From contig NZ_JTGN01000004.1 of the NCBI RefSeq assembly GCF_000797495.1, positions 480,974-544,973 on the forward strand: a stretch of 64,000 nt of DNA, given 5' to 3'. The stretch's first letter is position 1, and the number at the start of each line of letters is the position of its first letter. Below are positions 56,796 through 64,000 of the stretch, one piece after another. Below the pieces are notes generated by a model. The model did not search any database. It was given only the letters and a program-made list of their open reading frames with translations, and was not told the DNA's origin. This DNA comes from Robinsoniella peoriensis. GTDB taxonomy: Bacteria > Bacillota > Clostridia > Lachnospirales > Lachnospiraceae. Made by a program: the position numbers and the translations under genes.

Positions 56796-57854
56796 CTATC
56801 TTTCCCGCAGCTTCACCGCTTTTGAAGCAGCCCTTCGCCTTTCATCTTTCAGTTTCGCATAATGCTTTTTCGTTGTATTTACATCAGAATGCCCCAGTAC
56901 ATCAGCAACGATATAAATATCTCCTGTCTCCTGATATAATGCCGTACCATAAGTAGAGCGGAGTTTATGAGGGGTAATTGTTTTTACCGTAACCGCAGAA
57001 CTGTATTTCTTTACTAATTTCTCCACAGCATCTACACTAATGCGTTTTCGAAGATTGGAAAGAAATAATGCATCTTCGTGCCCCGCAATTGGCGTAATGG
57101 AATTTCTGGACAATTCCAGATAATCCCTCAGGCCATCTTCAACTTCTGACCCAAAATAAACAACCATCTCATTCCCGCCTTTTCGTATAATGCGGATTCC
57201 GTTGTTTTTAAAATCCACATCGGAAATATTAAGCCCCACACATTCAGACACACGTATTCCGGTTCCCAGCAGAAGCGTAATGATTGCCAGATCGCGGTAT
57301 TTATGCTTATTATAATGATAAAGCTGAACACCGGATAATTCATTTCCACAGTTCTCTATGTGATCCAGCAGATTTGCCACCTCATCCGGATCCAGCTGGA
57401 TAATCGCTTTATCACTGAGTTTGGGCATATCCACCATGCGGGCAGGATTGGCAGGAACCAGTTGTCTTTTGCACAAATATTCGAAGAAGCTACGGATACT
57501 TGACATCTTTCTTGAAATTCCTGTTCTGGAATTCGTCTCGTATGAGCCGCTTTCATTGGTAGTATACGCTTTCAGATATTCCTGGTATTCTTCAAAATCC
57601 ACCGGTTGAAGCAGTGAGAGATCATCCAGTTTGATATCTTTTAAATTTTTCCCCGCCAGAACGGGATTGGTAGACTGTAAGAAGCGGAAAAATACACGTA
57701 AATCATATGCATAAGAAATTCTTGTCTTATCACTGGTTGTCGGCTCCTTTGCCCGAAAGAAATCTTTTACATATGGCGGCAGCTCCAGAAGCATTTCGCG
57801 CAGCTTTTCCGTATTCATAATTTTTTCCTGATCTCTGTATGTAAGATTAGCCAT
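56796..57854 (-). CDS. Tyrosine recombinase (XerC/XerD type)
   Basis: Site-specific recombinase of 352 residues with SAM-like N-terminal domain (about 30-135) and catalytic domain. Active residues Arg201 (LLGTGIRVSE), Lys225, His296 and Arg299 (PHKLRSTYG), His322 (LGHSDVNTT) and Tyr332 (HYAK) are all present. Length and lack of nearby phage genes suggest a chromosomal Xer-like enzyme rather than a phage integrase, though a role in dimer resolution is not proven. The start at 57854 uses GGAGGG four bases upstream. Confidence 0.9.
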   Translation of the reverse strand: MANLTYRDQEKIMNTEKLREMLLELPPYVKDFFRAKEPTTSDKTRISYAYDLRVFFRFLQSTNPVLAGKNLKDIKLDDLSLLQPVDFEEYQEYLKAYTTNESGSYETNSRTGISRKMSSIRSFFEYLCKRQLVPANPARMVDMPKLSDKAIIQLDPDEVANLLDHIENCGNELSGVQLYHYNKHKYRDLAIITLLLGTGIRVSECVGLNISDVDFKNNGIRIIRKGGNEMVVYFGSEVEDGLRDYLELSRNSITPIAGHEDALFLSNLRKRISVDAVEKLVKKYSSAVTVKTITPHKLRSTYGTALYQETGDIYIVADVLGHSDVNTTKKHYAKLKDERRRAASKAVKLRER

Positions 57855-57999
57855 TGAACCCTCCAAATGATTTCATTTTTTATTACTAAAGTGCTAAAAT
57901 TATAACACATAGCTGAGAAAAATACCAGGTTAAGCGGTTAAACAAAATATTTTTCCGCGTAGCCTGCCAATACCAGCCTCTCTGCTGAGTACAGACAAC

Positions 58000-58959
58000 C
58001 TATAATGAAATAGAAGGTATATGTTCAATCAGATCCTGTTCCCGAAATAAATTTGAAACAGCAATTTCATAATCGGTCAGCTTTTCTGACTTTTTGATTT
58101 TTTTTAGATATTTATCGGGATTCGTAAACATACGTCCCATATAAAACCAAAGCTCTTTCATTTTAAATAGAACATTCTTTCCTCCAGAAATTGTCTCCTG
58201 ATAACCATGGTATATTGTATCATGAAATTGCCGGAAACTGACTTTGCCAAGCACCGTATGAGTTTCAATTCCATTTAACAATGCAGGATTCATCAGCATC
58301 CCCCTGCCAAGCATAATCATATGTATATCGGGGAATTGTTCCACAAAGTTTTCGTAATCCTGAACTGTAAATAGATCTCCATTATAACAGACCGGATTAC
58401 CGGATATTGCCAGAGCATCGCCAAATACTTCAAGATTAGGTGTATTTTTGTAATAATCTTTTTGAATTCTGGGGTGAATGATCAGTTCTTCCAAATGATA
58501 TTTATTAAAAATCTCTATTAGTTCATAAAATTCTTTCGGGCTGTCTTTTCCAATTCTGGTCTTTATTGAAATCTTCATTTCCAATTCCGAGCATACTTTA
58601 TCCAGAAACTGATCCAATTCATCACGGAAGGCAAGAAAACCGGATCCTTTCCTTTTAGAAACCACCGTGCCGGAGGGGCAGCCAAGATTCAGATTTACTT
58701 CGTCATATCCCAATTGTTTTAATTCCAATGCCGTCCAGATGAATGCATCTGCCTGATTCGTCAGTATCTGAGGAACCAGATGAATTTTATTATTATGTTC
58801 CGGCATGATATCCTGCATTTCCCGGTATGAGAATCGCCGGTTCTGGTTCGGTACAAGAAATGGCGTAAAATATTTATCTACACCTGGGTAAAATTTATGA
58901 TGGGCATTCCGGTAAATATATCCGGTAATGCCTTCCATCGGGGCAAAATAGTAGCGCAT
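58000..58959 (-). CDS. tRNA-dihydrouridine synthase
   Basis: FMN enzyme of 319 residues that reduces uridine in tRNA. Start APMEGITGYIYR is the family's flavin-binding N-terminus, catalytic Cys94 lies in NLGCPSGTVVSKRKGSG, and TRIG, IIHPRIQKDYY and MLGRGMLMNP follow. It resembles the DusC-like group common in Clostridia that carries the GCPS form of the motif. AGGAG precedes ATG. An array of TTTGGG-like hexamers stands directly upstream. Confidence 0.92.
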   Translation of the reverse strand: MRYYFAPMEGITGYIYRNAHHKFYPGVDKYFTPFLVPNQNRRFSYREMQDIMPEHNNKIHLVPQILTNQADAFIWTALELKQLGYDEVNLNLGCPSGTVVSKRKGSGFLAFRDELDQFLDKVCSELEMKISIKTRIGKDSPKEFYELIEIFNKYHLEELIIHPRIQKDYYKNTPNLEVFGDALAISGNPVCYNGDLFTVQDYENFVEQFPDIHMIMLGRGMLMNPALLNGIETHTVLGKVSFRQFHDTIYHGYQETISGGKNVLFKMKELWFYMGRMFTNPDKYLKKIKKSEKLTDYEIAVSNLFREQDLIEHIPSISL

Positions 58960-58976
58960 GATGTCTTCTCCTGTTT

Positions 58977-59005
58977 ATCGTTTGGGTTTGAGTTTGGGTT
59001 TGGAT
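58977..59005. repeat. Short TTTGGG hexamer array
   Basis: On the plus strand TTTGGGTTTGAGTTTGGG then TTTGGA: four near-copies of a hexamer in the untranslated leader of the dihydrouridine synthase gene (AAACCC on its mRNA strand). Probably slippage-generated; it may vary between strains. Confidence 0.6.
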
Positions 59006-59092
59006 TTACTTTTAGATCATTATATACAAAGAATCTTAGAAAGACAACCTGAGATTTCAGTTTTGCGAACCCGTTCCCAGCTAAACACGGGT

Positions 59093-59225
59093 ATAGCCCG
59101 GACGTGGGATCCGGGCTATGAGTCAAATATATTAACGTTAGTTGTTAATATACTCGTAGTTTAATAGATACCGCGAAAAATGTCAATATATGGGATGACA
59201 CGATTTGAAACACATAAAGTGTCAT
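59093..59225. other. Cluster of three perfect inverted repeats
   Basis: ATAGCCCGG (59093-59101) with CCGGGCTAT (59111-59119); TATATTAAC (59128-59136) with GTTAATATA (59144-59152); ATGACAC (59195-59201) with GTGTCAT (59219-59225). They fill the divergent gap between the dihydrouridine synthase and GntR genes and could be operators or RNA hairpins. No ORF with a site is present in this gap. Confidence 0.5.
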
Positions 59226-59290
59226 AGAGCATGTTATCAAGAGTGTTAGAAAATATCTTGACGTTTACTGTCAGATATGATAAAAGTAAT

Positions 59291-59303
59291 AAGGTAATAC
59301 CTT
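59291..59303 (+). promoter_or_regulatory. Candidate operator 1 of the GntR/purine regulator
   Basis: Palindrome AAGGTA-A-TACCTT, 23 bases before the regulator start. The sequence AAGGTAATACC is repeated exactly before the permease at 60122-60132. Confidence 0.65.
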
Positions 59304-59325
59304 TAACGGGAAGGATGTGGGTGAA

Positions 59326-60084
59326 ATGGAAATTCTGCCGATGGAGAAGGTTAATTTAAGCAATTCTGTGAAGGCATATTTAATAAAATACATCCGTGGA
59401 ATGGACGCGAAACTTGGAACAAAGCTTCCGCCTGAGAATGAAATGGCGAAAAATTTTTCGGTCAGCCGCGTGACGATCAGGCGGGCACTGGATGATCTGG
59501 AAAAAGAGGGGCTGATCCTGCGGATACATGGGAAGGGAACATTCGTAAATCCGGATGCACTTCAAATTAAGACCAGCTTATTGCCCGGTGGGGAATTCCG
59601 CCAGTTGATACGGGATTCGGGTTATGAAGCAAAATTCGAAATACAGCGGTTTGAAAAACTGCTCAGCGATGGAGAAGTAAGCAGGAAACTGGAAATTCCG
59701 TTAGGAACTCCATACTATCTTCTGGAAAAACTTTATTTTGCGGATCAGCATCCGGCAATTGTTAGTATTGACAGAGTTCCCTGTGAATATTTTAATCAGG
59801 ACCCTGATTCAGCGGAACTGAATGAACTATCTATTTTTCATATCTTGAAACATAAAGCAGGATGCATTATAAAGCGGGATAAAATTGAGATCGAAACCAT
59901 GGATTTGGCAAAAATGAAACATTACAGCAGCTGCAGTGAAAAAATGGAATGCAGCAGTGTGTTGTGCTTTCATGGTATTAATTACGACCAGAATAACCGT
60001 CCGGTTATTTTAGATACAGAATTTTATAATACAGATTACATACGGTTTAATATGATTAGGGTAAAAGATGTTTACAAAGACTAA
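59326..60084 (+). CDS. GntR family regulator with UTRA domain
   Basis: HutC-type regulator of 252 residues: GntR winged helix (about 8-72; LPPENEMAKNFSVSRVTIRR, GKGTFV) and UTRA ligand-binding domain (about 90-248; RKLEIPLGTPYYLLEKLYFA, ending VILDTEFYNTDYIRFNM). ATG at 59326 is taken; GTG 59317 overlaps the AAGGA. Its genes downstream are a purine permease and adenine deaminase, and the same AAGGTAATACC motif precedes both this gene and the permease, so it probably autoregulates and controls purine salvage with a purine-related effector (inference). Confidence 0.9.
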   Translation: MEILPMEKVNLSNSVKAYLIKYIRGMDAKLGTKLPPENEMAKNFSVSRVTIRRALDDLEKEGLILRIHGKGTFVNPDALQIKTSLLPGGEFRQLIRDSGYEAKFEIQRFEKLLSDGEVSRKLEIPLGTPYYLLEKLYFADQHPAIVSIDRVPCEYFNQDPDSAELNELSIFHILKHKAGCIIKRDKIEIETMDLAKMKHYSSCSEKMECSSVLCFHGINYDQNNRPVILDTEFYNTDYIRFNMIRVKDVYKD

Positions 60085-60109
60085 GGTTATTCTCGAATAG
60101 CCTTTTCTT
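60083..60109 (+). terminator. Terminator between GntR and permease genes
   Basis: AAGGTTATTC pairs with GAATAGCCTT around a very short loop, followed by TTCTT. The permease therefore likely has its own promoter. Confidence 0.7.
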
Positions 60110-60121
60110 ATAGAAAAAGTA

Positions 60122-60140
60122 AAGGTAATACCATATTACC
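60122..60140 (+). promoter_or_regulatory. Candidate operator 2 before the permease
   Basis: AAGGTAATACC (60122-60132) followed by ATATTACC makes the palindrome GGTAATA-cca-TATTACC (60124-60140). Identical 11-base core to operator 1. Confidence 0.65.
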
Positions 60141-60168
60141 CATATTATCAATGAAGGAGAAAAGAGAA

Positions 60169-61551
60169 ATGATGGAGAGTAAACAAAAACAAACCCCTAT
60201 GCTGGAGAAGATTTTTCATTTATCGGAACGGGGTACCAATGCCAGGACCGAGATGGTTGCAGGATTGACAACTTTTTTGACTTGTGTGTACATAGTAGCC
60301 GTAAATCCGGCTATATTATCTGCTGCCGGAATGGACACAAAAGCAGTGTTCTGGGCGACTGCTTTAGCTTCTGCAATTGCCTGTATCTGGATTGGATTCT
60401 GGGCAAATCTTCCCTTTGCACTGGCGCCTGCAATGGGTCTTAATGCATATTTTGCCTATTACGTGGTTAATACTCTGGGTCTGACCTGGCAGAATGCATT
60501 AGCCTGTGTATTTATATCAGGTGTCACATTTATGCTTTTAAGCATCCTGAAAGTACAGCAAAAAATTGTAGATGCCATGCCGGAATGCATAAAATTATCA
60601 GTCGGGGCAGGTATCGGATTTTTTATCGCATTTACCGGGCTGCATCAGGCAGGCATTATCACAGCATCCAAAGATACGCTTTTAACATTAGGAGATTTAT
60701 CAAATCCCGGTGCCCTCCTTGCTTTAGCAGGAATTTTTGTCATGGCTGTTCTTGTAATCAAACAGGTTAAGGGCGGCATACTCATCGGCATCCTTGCTAT
60801 AACCGTTATTGGCATATTCATTACAAATCCACTGACCGGAACTTCTTACACGCAGCTTCCGGAAACCCTTGTTGCATTTGATAATCCGGTTAAAGCTCTG
60901 GCTCCAACTTTAGGCCAGTTATCCATAAAGGGAATGTTTACCGGCGCACCAGTGGTCGTCTTAGGCGTTATATTTGCAATTATCAGTTTTCTGTTTGTAG
61001 ATTTATTTGACAGCATCGGCGTATTGCTGGGTGTTGCATCAAAAGCCGGGCTGTTGGACAAAGATGGTAACCTGCCATGTGCCGGAAAGGCTTTATTCGT
61101 ATCTGCAGGAGGTGCCGCTATCGGTGCTTTGCTTGGTACTAATACCGTTACGATCTATGGTGCGGAAAGTACTACAGGTATTGCCGAAGGCGGACGTACC
61201 GGAATGACTGCCTGTGTTACAGGAGTGCTGTTTCTGCTGGCGCTGTTTTTCTCTCCGGTATTTTTAATGGTTCCATCCATCGCAACGGCACCTGCCCTTG
61301 TTATGGTAGGTATTTTTATGATAGAACCCCTCCGCAATATTGATCTGAAAGATATTTCCATTGCACTTCCCGTATTTTTAACCGTTGCATTTATGCCATT
61401 TTCCTATAATATCGCCTATGGTATTTTGTTTGGTATGATTGGCTACACCGTAGGTAAAATAGCAGCCGGAAAGTCTAAAGAATTGACTGGCACTGTAAAA
61501 GTACTGACTGTCCTGTTCATTATTTATCTCGTACTGGACATTATTTTATAA
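60169..61551 (+). CDS. NCS2 family purine permease (AzgA/PbuG type)
   Basis: Membrane transporter of 460 residues with about twelve to fourteen helices. Family blocks: GTNARTEMVAGLTTFLTCVY, VNPAILSAAGMD, PFALAPAMGLNAYFAY, SVGAGIGFFIAFTGL and LFVDLFDSIGVLLGV. This group takes up adenine, hypoxanthine or guanine by proton symport. ATG at 60169 lies eight bases after AAGGAGA; an in-frame ATG at 60151 precedes the site itself. Followed by adenine deaminase 15 bases later, so adenine is a likely substrate. Confidence 0.93.
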   Translation: MMESKQKQTPMLEKIFHLSERGTNARTEMVAGLTTFLTCVYIVAVNPAILSAAGMDTKAVFWATALASAIACIWIGFWANLPFALAPAMGLNAYFAYYVVNTLGLTWQNALACVFISGVTFMLLSILKVQQKIVDAMPECIKLSVGAGIGFFIAFTGLHQAGIITASKDTLLTLGDLSNPGALLALAGIFVMAVLVIKQVKGGILIGILAITVIGIFITNPLTGTSYTQLPETLVAFDNPVKALAPTLGQLSIKGMFTGAPVVVLGVIFAIISFLFVDLFDSIGVLLGVASKAGLLDKDGNLPCAGKALFVSAGGAAIGALLGTNTVTIYGAESTTGIAEGGRTGMTACVTGVLFLLALFFSPVFLMVPSIATAPALVMVGIFMIEPLRNIDLKDISIALPVFLTVAFMPFSYNIAYGILFGMIGYTVGKIAAGKSKELTGTVKVLTVLFIIYLVLDIIL

Positions 61552-61566
61552 ATCAGGAGGAACGCT

Positions 61567-63330
61567 ATGCGTACATTTGAAGAAATAAAAAATACCATTG
61601 AAACAGGGCTTGGAAAATATCCCTGTGATTTAAAGCTGAAAGATGTCTGTCTTGTTAATGTATATACCAATGAAATTTACCGGACAGATATATACATCAA
61701 AAATAAACGTATTATTTCTATTGAACCAAATGCTGATCTTGAAGCAGAGGAATGTCTCGATTGCAGCGGTAAATATGCAATACCGGGATTTATTGATACT
61801 CATATGCACTTTGAGTCAACGATGCTGTCTCCCGAAGCATTAGCTTCTGTAGTAGTTCCGCAGGGCACCACCACCTTATGTGCTGACCTTATGGAAATTG
61901 CCAATGTAGCAGGCGAAGAGGGATTAAGAGAGATGTTAGTATCCATGGACCGCCTGCCTTACCGTATGCTTATCGAAGTATCTTCCAGAGTTCCTACCGC
62001 TCCGGGCTTAGAAACAACCGGCGCCATCCTTGGGGAAAAAGAAGTAAAGAAGATCATGGAGTGGGAAGAGAGCATCAGTCTGGGTGAACTGGATCCGTCC
62101 AAAATCTTATTTGTCAAAGAAGAATACATCCATAAAGTTGCTGACACTCTTGCACAGAGAAAAATTGTGAATGGTCATGCCATCGGTAGATTAGGCCAGG
62201 AACTTAACGTATATGCCAGTTCCGGTATTTCCGATGACCATGAATGCGTGAATGCAGAAGAAATGCTGGCAAGACTCCGTGTGGGCATGAAAGTTCTGAT
62301 TCGTGAAGGCAGCAGTGAACGAAACGTAGAAGAACTGATAAAGGGAGTTGTAGAAGAGCATATTCCACTGGAAAACCTCATGTTCTGTACCGATGATAAA
62401 CATGCCAGGGAAATCCAGCAGGAAGGACATATTAATTACAATGTCAACCGTGCAATAGCACTTGGTATCCCTCCTATTGAAGCAATTAAAATGGCAACCA
62501 TCTACGCAGCAAAACATTTCCGGATCGAAGATGAGGTAGGAAGTATCACTCCCGGAAGGCTCGCTGATATACAAATTGTCAGTGATATTACGAATATTAA
62601 ACCTTCGGTTGTCATTTTTGAAGGAGAAATTGTTGCAAAAGACAATGCACTCCTAAAGGAATGTAAGGTAACAGAATACCCCGAGTGGATTAAAAACACC
62701 GTGATTCTGAAAAAACCGGTTACCGAAGAATCTTTTTTATTCAAGGCAAAATCCAGTGGTACACAGGCAAATGTACGTGTGATTGATTTAATTCCCAGCC
62801 AGATTATCAATAAAGAAATGATAGACATTTTGCCAATCAGGGATGGTGAAATTATTCCGGATACAGACCGCGATATTCTAAAATTAGCCGTAGTCGAGCG
62901 TTACGGAAAATCAGGTGATATCGGTATGGGATTTGTACATGGATTTGAACTGAAAAAGGGCGCTCTGGCATATTCAATGTCACACGACCACCACAATATC
63001 GTTGTTGTTGGTACCAATGATAAAGATATGGCGGCGGCAGTGAACGGAGTAGCGGAGATGAACGGTGGTCTTACCGTAGCATGCAATGGGACGGTAACAC
63101 ACCGGATGTGTCTGCCGATCGGTGGATTGATGAGTGAAAAGAACGCGGATGAAATCATGGAAGAACTGGACGTAATGAACGATGCGGCAATGAAACTGGG
63201 ATGCAATATGCCTGCTCCCTTTATGTCATTGAGTTTTATTTCGCTGCCCACCGTACCGGAATTAGGCCTTACTGATAAAGGACTGATCGATGTATTAAAT
63301 CATAAACTAATTGATGTTGAAATTATCTAA
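61567..63330 (+). CDS. ade: Adenine deaminase
   Basis: Metal-dependent amidohydrolase of 587 residues converting adenine to hypoxanthine. N-terminal amidohydrolase part has metal ligands His79 and His81 in GFIDTHMHFES and later VNGHAIGRL and GISDDHECV; the C-terminal adenine deaminase domain (about 400-587) includes GDIGMGFVHGF, SHDHHNIVVVGTND and CNGTVTHRMCLPIGG. GGAGG precedes ATG, 15 bases after the permease. Together they form an adenine uptake and salvage unit. Confidence 0.95.
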   Translation: MRTFEEIKNTIETGLGKYPCDLKLKDVCLVNVYTNEIYRTDIYIKNKRIISIEPNADLEAEECLDCSGKYAIPGFIDTHMHFESTMLSPEALASVVVPQGTTTLCADLMEIANVAGEEGLREMLVSMDRLPYRMLIEVSSRVPTAPGLETTGAILGEKEVKKIMEWEESISLGELDPSKILFVKEEYIHKVADTLAQRKIVNGHAIGRLGQELNVYASSGISDDHECVNAEEMLARLRVGMKVLIREGSSERNVEELIKGVVEEHIPLENLMFCTDDKHAREIQQEGHINYNVNRAIALGIPPIEAIKMATIYAAKHFRIEDEVGSITPGRLADIQIVSDITNIKPSVVIFEGEIVAKDNALLKECKVTEYPEWIKNTVILKKPVTEESFLFKAKSSGTQANVRVIDLIPSQIINKEMIDILPIRDGEIIPDTDRDILKLAVVERYGKSGDIGMGFVHGFELKKGALAYSMSHDHHNIVVVGTNDKDMAAAVNGVAEMNGGLTVACNGTVTHRMCLPIGGLMSEKNADEIMEELDVMNDAAMKLGCNMPAPFMSLSFISLPTVPELGLTDKGLIDVLNHKLIDVEII

Positions 63331-63360
63331 ATAGAGGGTGTTTGAAAACAGGCTCTATTT
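63329..63360 (+). terminator. Hairpin after the adenine deaminase
   Basis: AAATAGAG (63329-63336) pairs with CTCTATTT (63353-63360), with an inner TGTTT/AAACA stem, followed by ATAC. Overlaps the deaminase stop; weak T-run but well placed. Confidence 0.65.
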
Positions 63361-63682
63361 ATACAAATGCTAAATGTGCAAAATGACTGCCCCGCAAAAG
63401 CTGTTTCCGGTTTTTGCGCCAGTAATTTTGCATTTTTTCTATATTATGGCAGAAGCAGTTAAAACTAATAGAAAATCCGTCCGGGTTGTAGTAGAATAAT
63501 ATTAATGATGTGCATTCACAAATAGCTTTTGCAAATAGTGTAATTTGTACTGTACATAAATTTCTATTTTGAAAAGCATTCTGGTGATATGTCAAGACTA
63601 AAATGAAAAAGATTTTGATATGTTTTTCTGAAAAAAGGGTGCACTTAATAAACATTCGAAAAAATGAAGTCAGTTTCGAATA
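63361..63682 (-). other. Non-coding DNA between ade and the transposase end
   Basis: No gene is evident. On either strand CGCAAAA (63393-63399) pairs with TTTTGCG (63412-63418). If the IS belongs to the IS1111 group, its right-end non-coding region and bridge RNA would lie here; terminal repeats could not be identified, so the element boundary is unknown. Confidence 0.4.
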
Positions 63683-64000
63683 TCAGTTCGATTCAATATT
63701 ATATTCGGCGTCCAATTGTTCGCCGGTGTACAGTTGGTTTTTGACCAGCAAACCAAAAACGAGTCGTACAAATTTACGAGATGTAAGCGCGAGTGCTCTC
63801 TTGTGCTGATGTTTGGTTACTTCAGCATATTTTTTAGCATAGTATTCACCATATTCCGGTATGTGTCGCCTGAGGGTGTTTGCAGCTTCACACAGATAGT
63901 AACGCAGATAGGCGTTACCAGCGCTGGTAATCGGATCGTCGTCTGATGAGAAATCTCCAGAATCGCATTTGCGCCATGTCAGGCCTGGGTACTTGGCAAG
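63683..64000 (-). CDS. IS110 family transposase, C-terminal part
   Basis: Minus-strand frame open to the window edge, 105 residues visible. It starts within KYPGLTWRK and continues GDFSSDDDPITSAGNAYLRY, PEYGEYYAKKYAEVTKHQHK and RALALTSRKFVRLVFGLLVK to TGA at 63683-63685. This is the Transposase_20 (PF02371) domain of IS110-family enzymes, whose serine participates with an N-terminal DEDD RuvC-like domain that here lies outside. Members are guided by a bridge RNA from the element's non-coding end. Whether it is intact cannot be judged. Confidence 0.88.
   Translation of the reverse strand, partial: LAKYPGLTWRKCDSGDFSSDDDPITSAGNAYLRYYLCEAANTLRRHIPEYGEYYAKKYAEVTKHQHKRALALTSRKFVRLVFGLLVKNQLYTGEQLDAEYNIESN

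Noticed and set aside
60085..60168. Leader before the purine permease considered for a purine riboswitch
   Set aside because: No purine-aptamer core was found; the segment holds a terminator and a protein-type operator palindrome.

Overview
The window looks like a chromosomal segment of a low-to-middle GC Firmicute, most likely a gut-associated member of the Clostridia (Lachnospiraceae-like). The basis is family-level recognition: YesM/YesN sensor pairs, glycan-degrading GH29, GH3 and GH101/129-like enzymes, DUF4317, DUF1048, YmaF and AlkZ-related proteins, consensus sigma-A promoters (TTGACA-N17-TATAAT), strong GGAGG ribosome binding sites and many rho-independent terminators. No rRNA, tRNA or CRISPR array was seen. 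Most of the region is accessory metabolism and regulation, with few mobile-element scars: two gene remnants, a 166-bp palindromic repeat plus a shortened relative, and one IS110-type transposase cut by the right edge.

Layout. 1-4.4 kb: sensor kinase, AraC-type response regulator and alpha-L-fucosidase. 4.5-6.1 kb: an FMN-binding-domain remnant, a TetR regulator and a decayed Rpn-type nuclease gene. 6.4-9.9 kb: a heterodimeric ABC exporter. 10.2-16.6 kb: AraC regulator divergent from a domain-permuted GH3 glycosidase, then a GH101/129-like lipoprotein. 16.8-22.2 kb: AlkZ-related protein, a second heterodimeric ABC exporter on the minus strand, and a divergent MerR regulator with a typical 19-bp-spacer promoter between them. 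22.3-28.7 kb: XRE and LacI regulators, a polyol-type dehydrogenase, an unusual ferredoxin-tailed aldo/keto reductase-like protein, a WYL regulator and a UDG-superfamily protein. 29-30.3 kb: neutral-ceramidase-like protein. 30.6-35.1 kb: a BceRS-BceAB-type antimicrobial-peptide sensing and resistance module. 35.3-38.2 kb: DUF2798 protein, MATE transporter and its MerR regulator.

38.3-44.9 kb is a self-contained beta-glucoside operon: LicT/BglG antiterminator, PTS IIBCA, GH1 6-phospho-beta-glucosidase, HPr and enzyme I. It has a clear RAT/terminator in the leader and a second RAT-like hairpin immediately before the PTS gene, placed so that it could control access to the ribosome binding site. 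45-48.8 kb: YmaF protein; a DUF2007-TM protein, GntR regulator and ABC transporter set behind a promoter built on three 10-bp tandem repeats; and a short DUF4317 protein. 48.8-52.6 kb: FMN riboswitch and ribD-ribE-ribBA-ribH. 52.8-56.8 kb: Ogt-type methyltransferase, PadR plus two DUF1048 paralogues, an AraC regulator and an acetyltransferase. 56.8-59 kb: tyrosine recombinase and tRNA-dihydrouridine synthase. 59.3-63.3 kb: GntR/UTRA regulator, NCS2 purine permease and adenine deaminase, with matching operators before regulator and permease. The right edge holds the 3' part of the IS110-family transposase gene and non-coding DNA of its possible terminal region.

Recurring themes are glycan and aryl-glucoside use, purine salvage, drug and peptide efflux, and riboflavin synthesis. 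The most unusual signals are regulatory: the second RAT, the tandem operators, a possible leader ORF before ribD and the full-length palindromic repeat.
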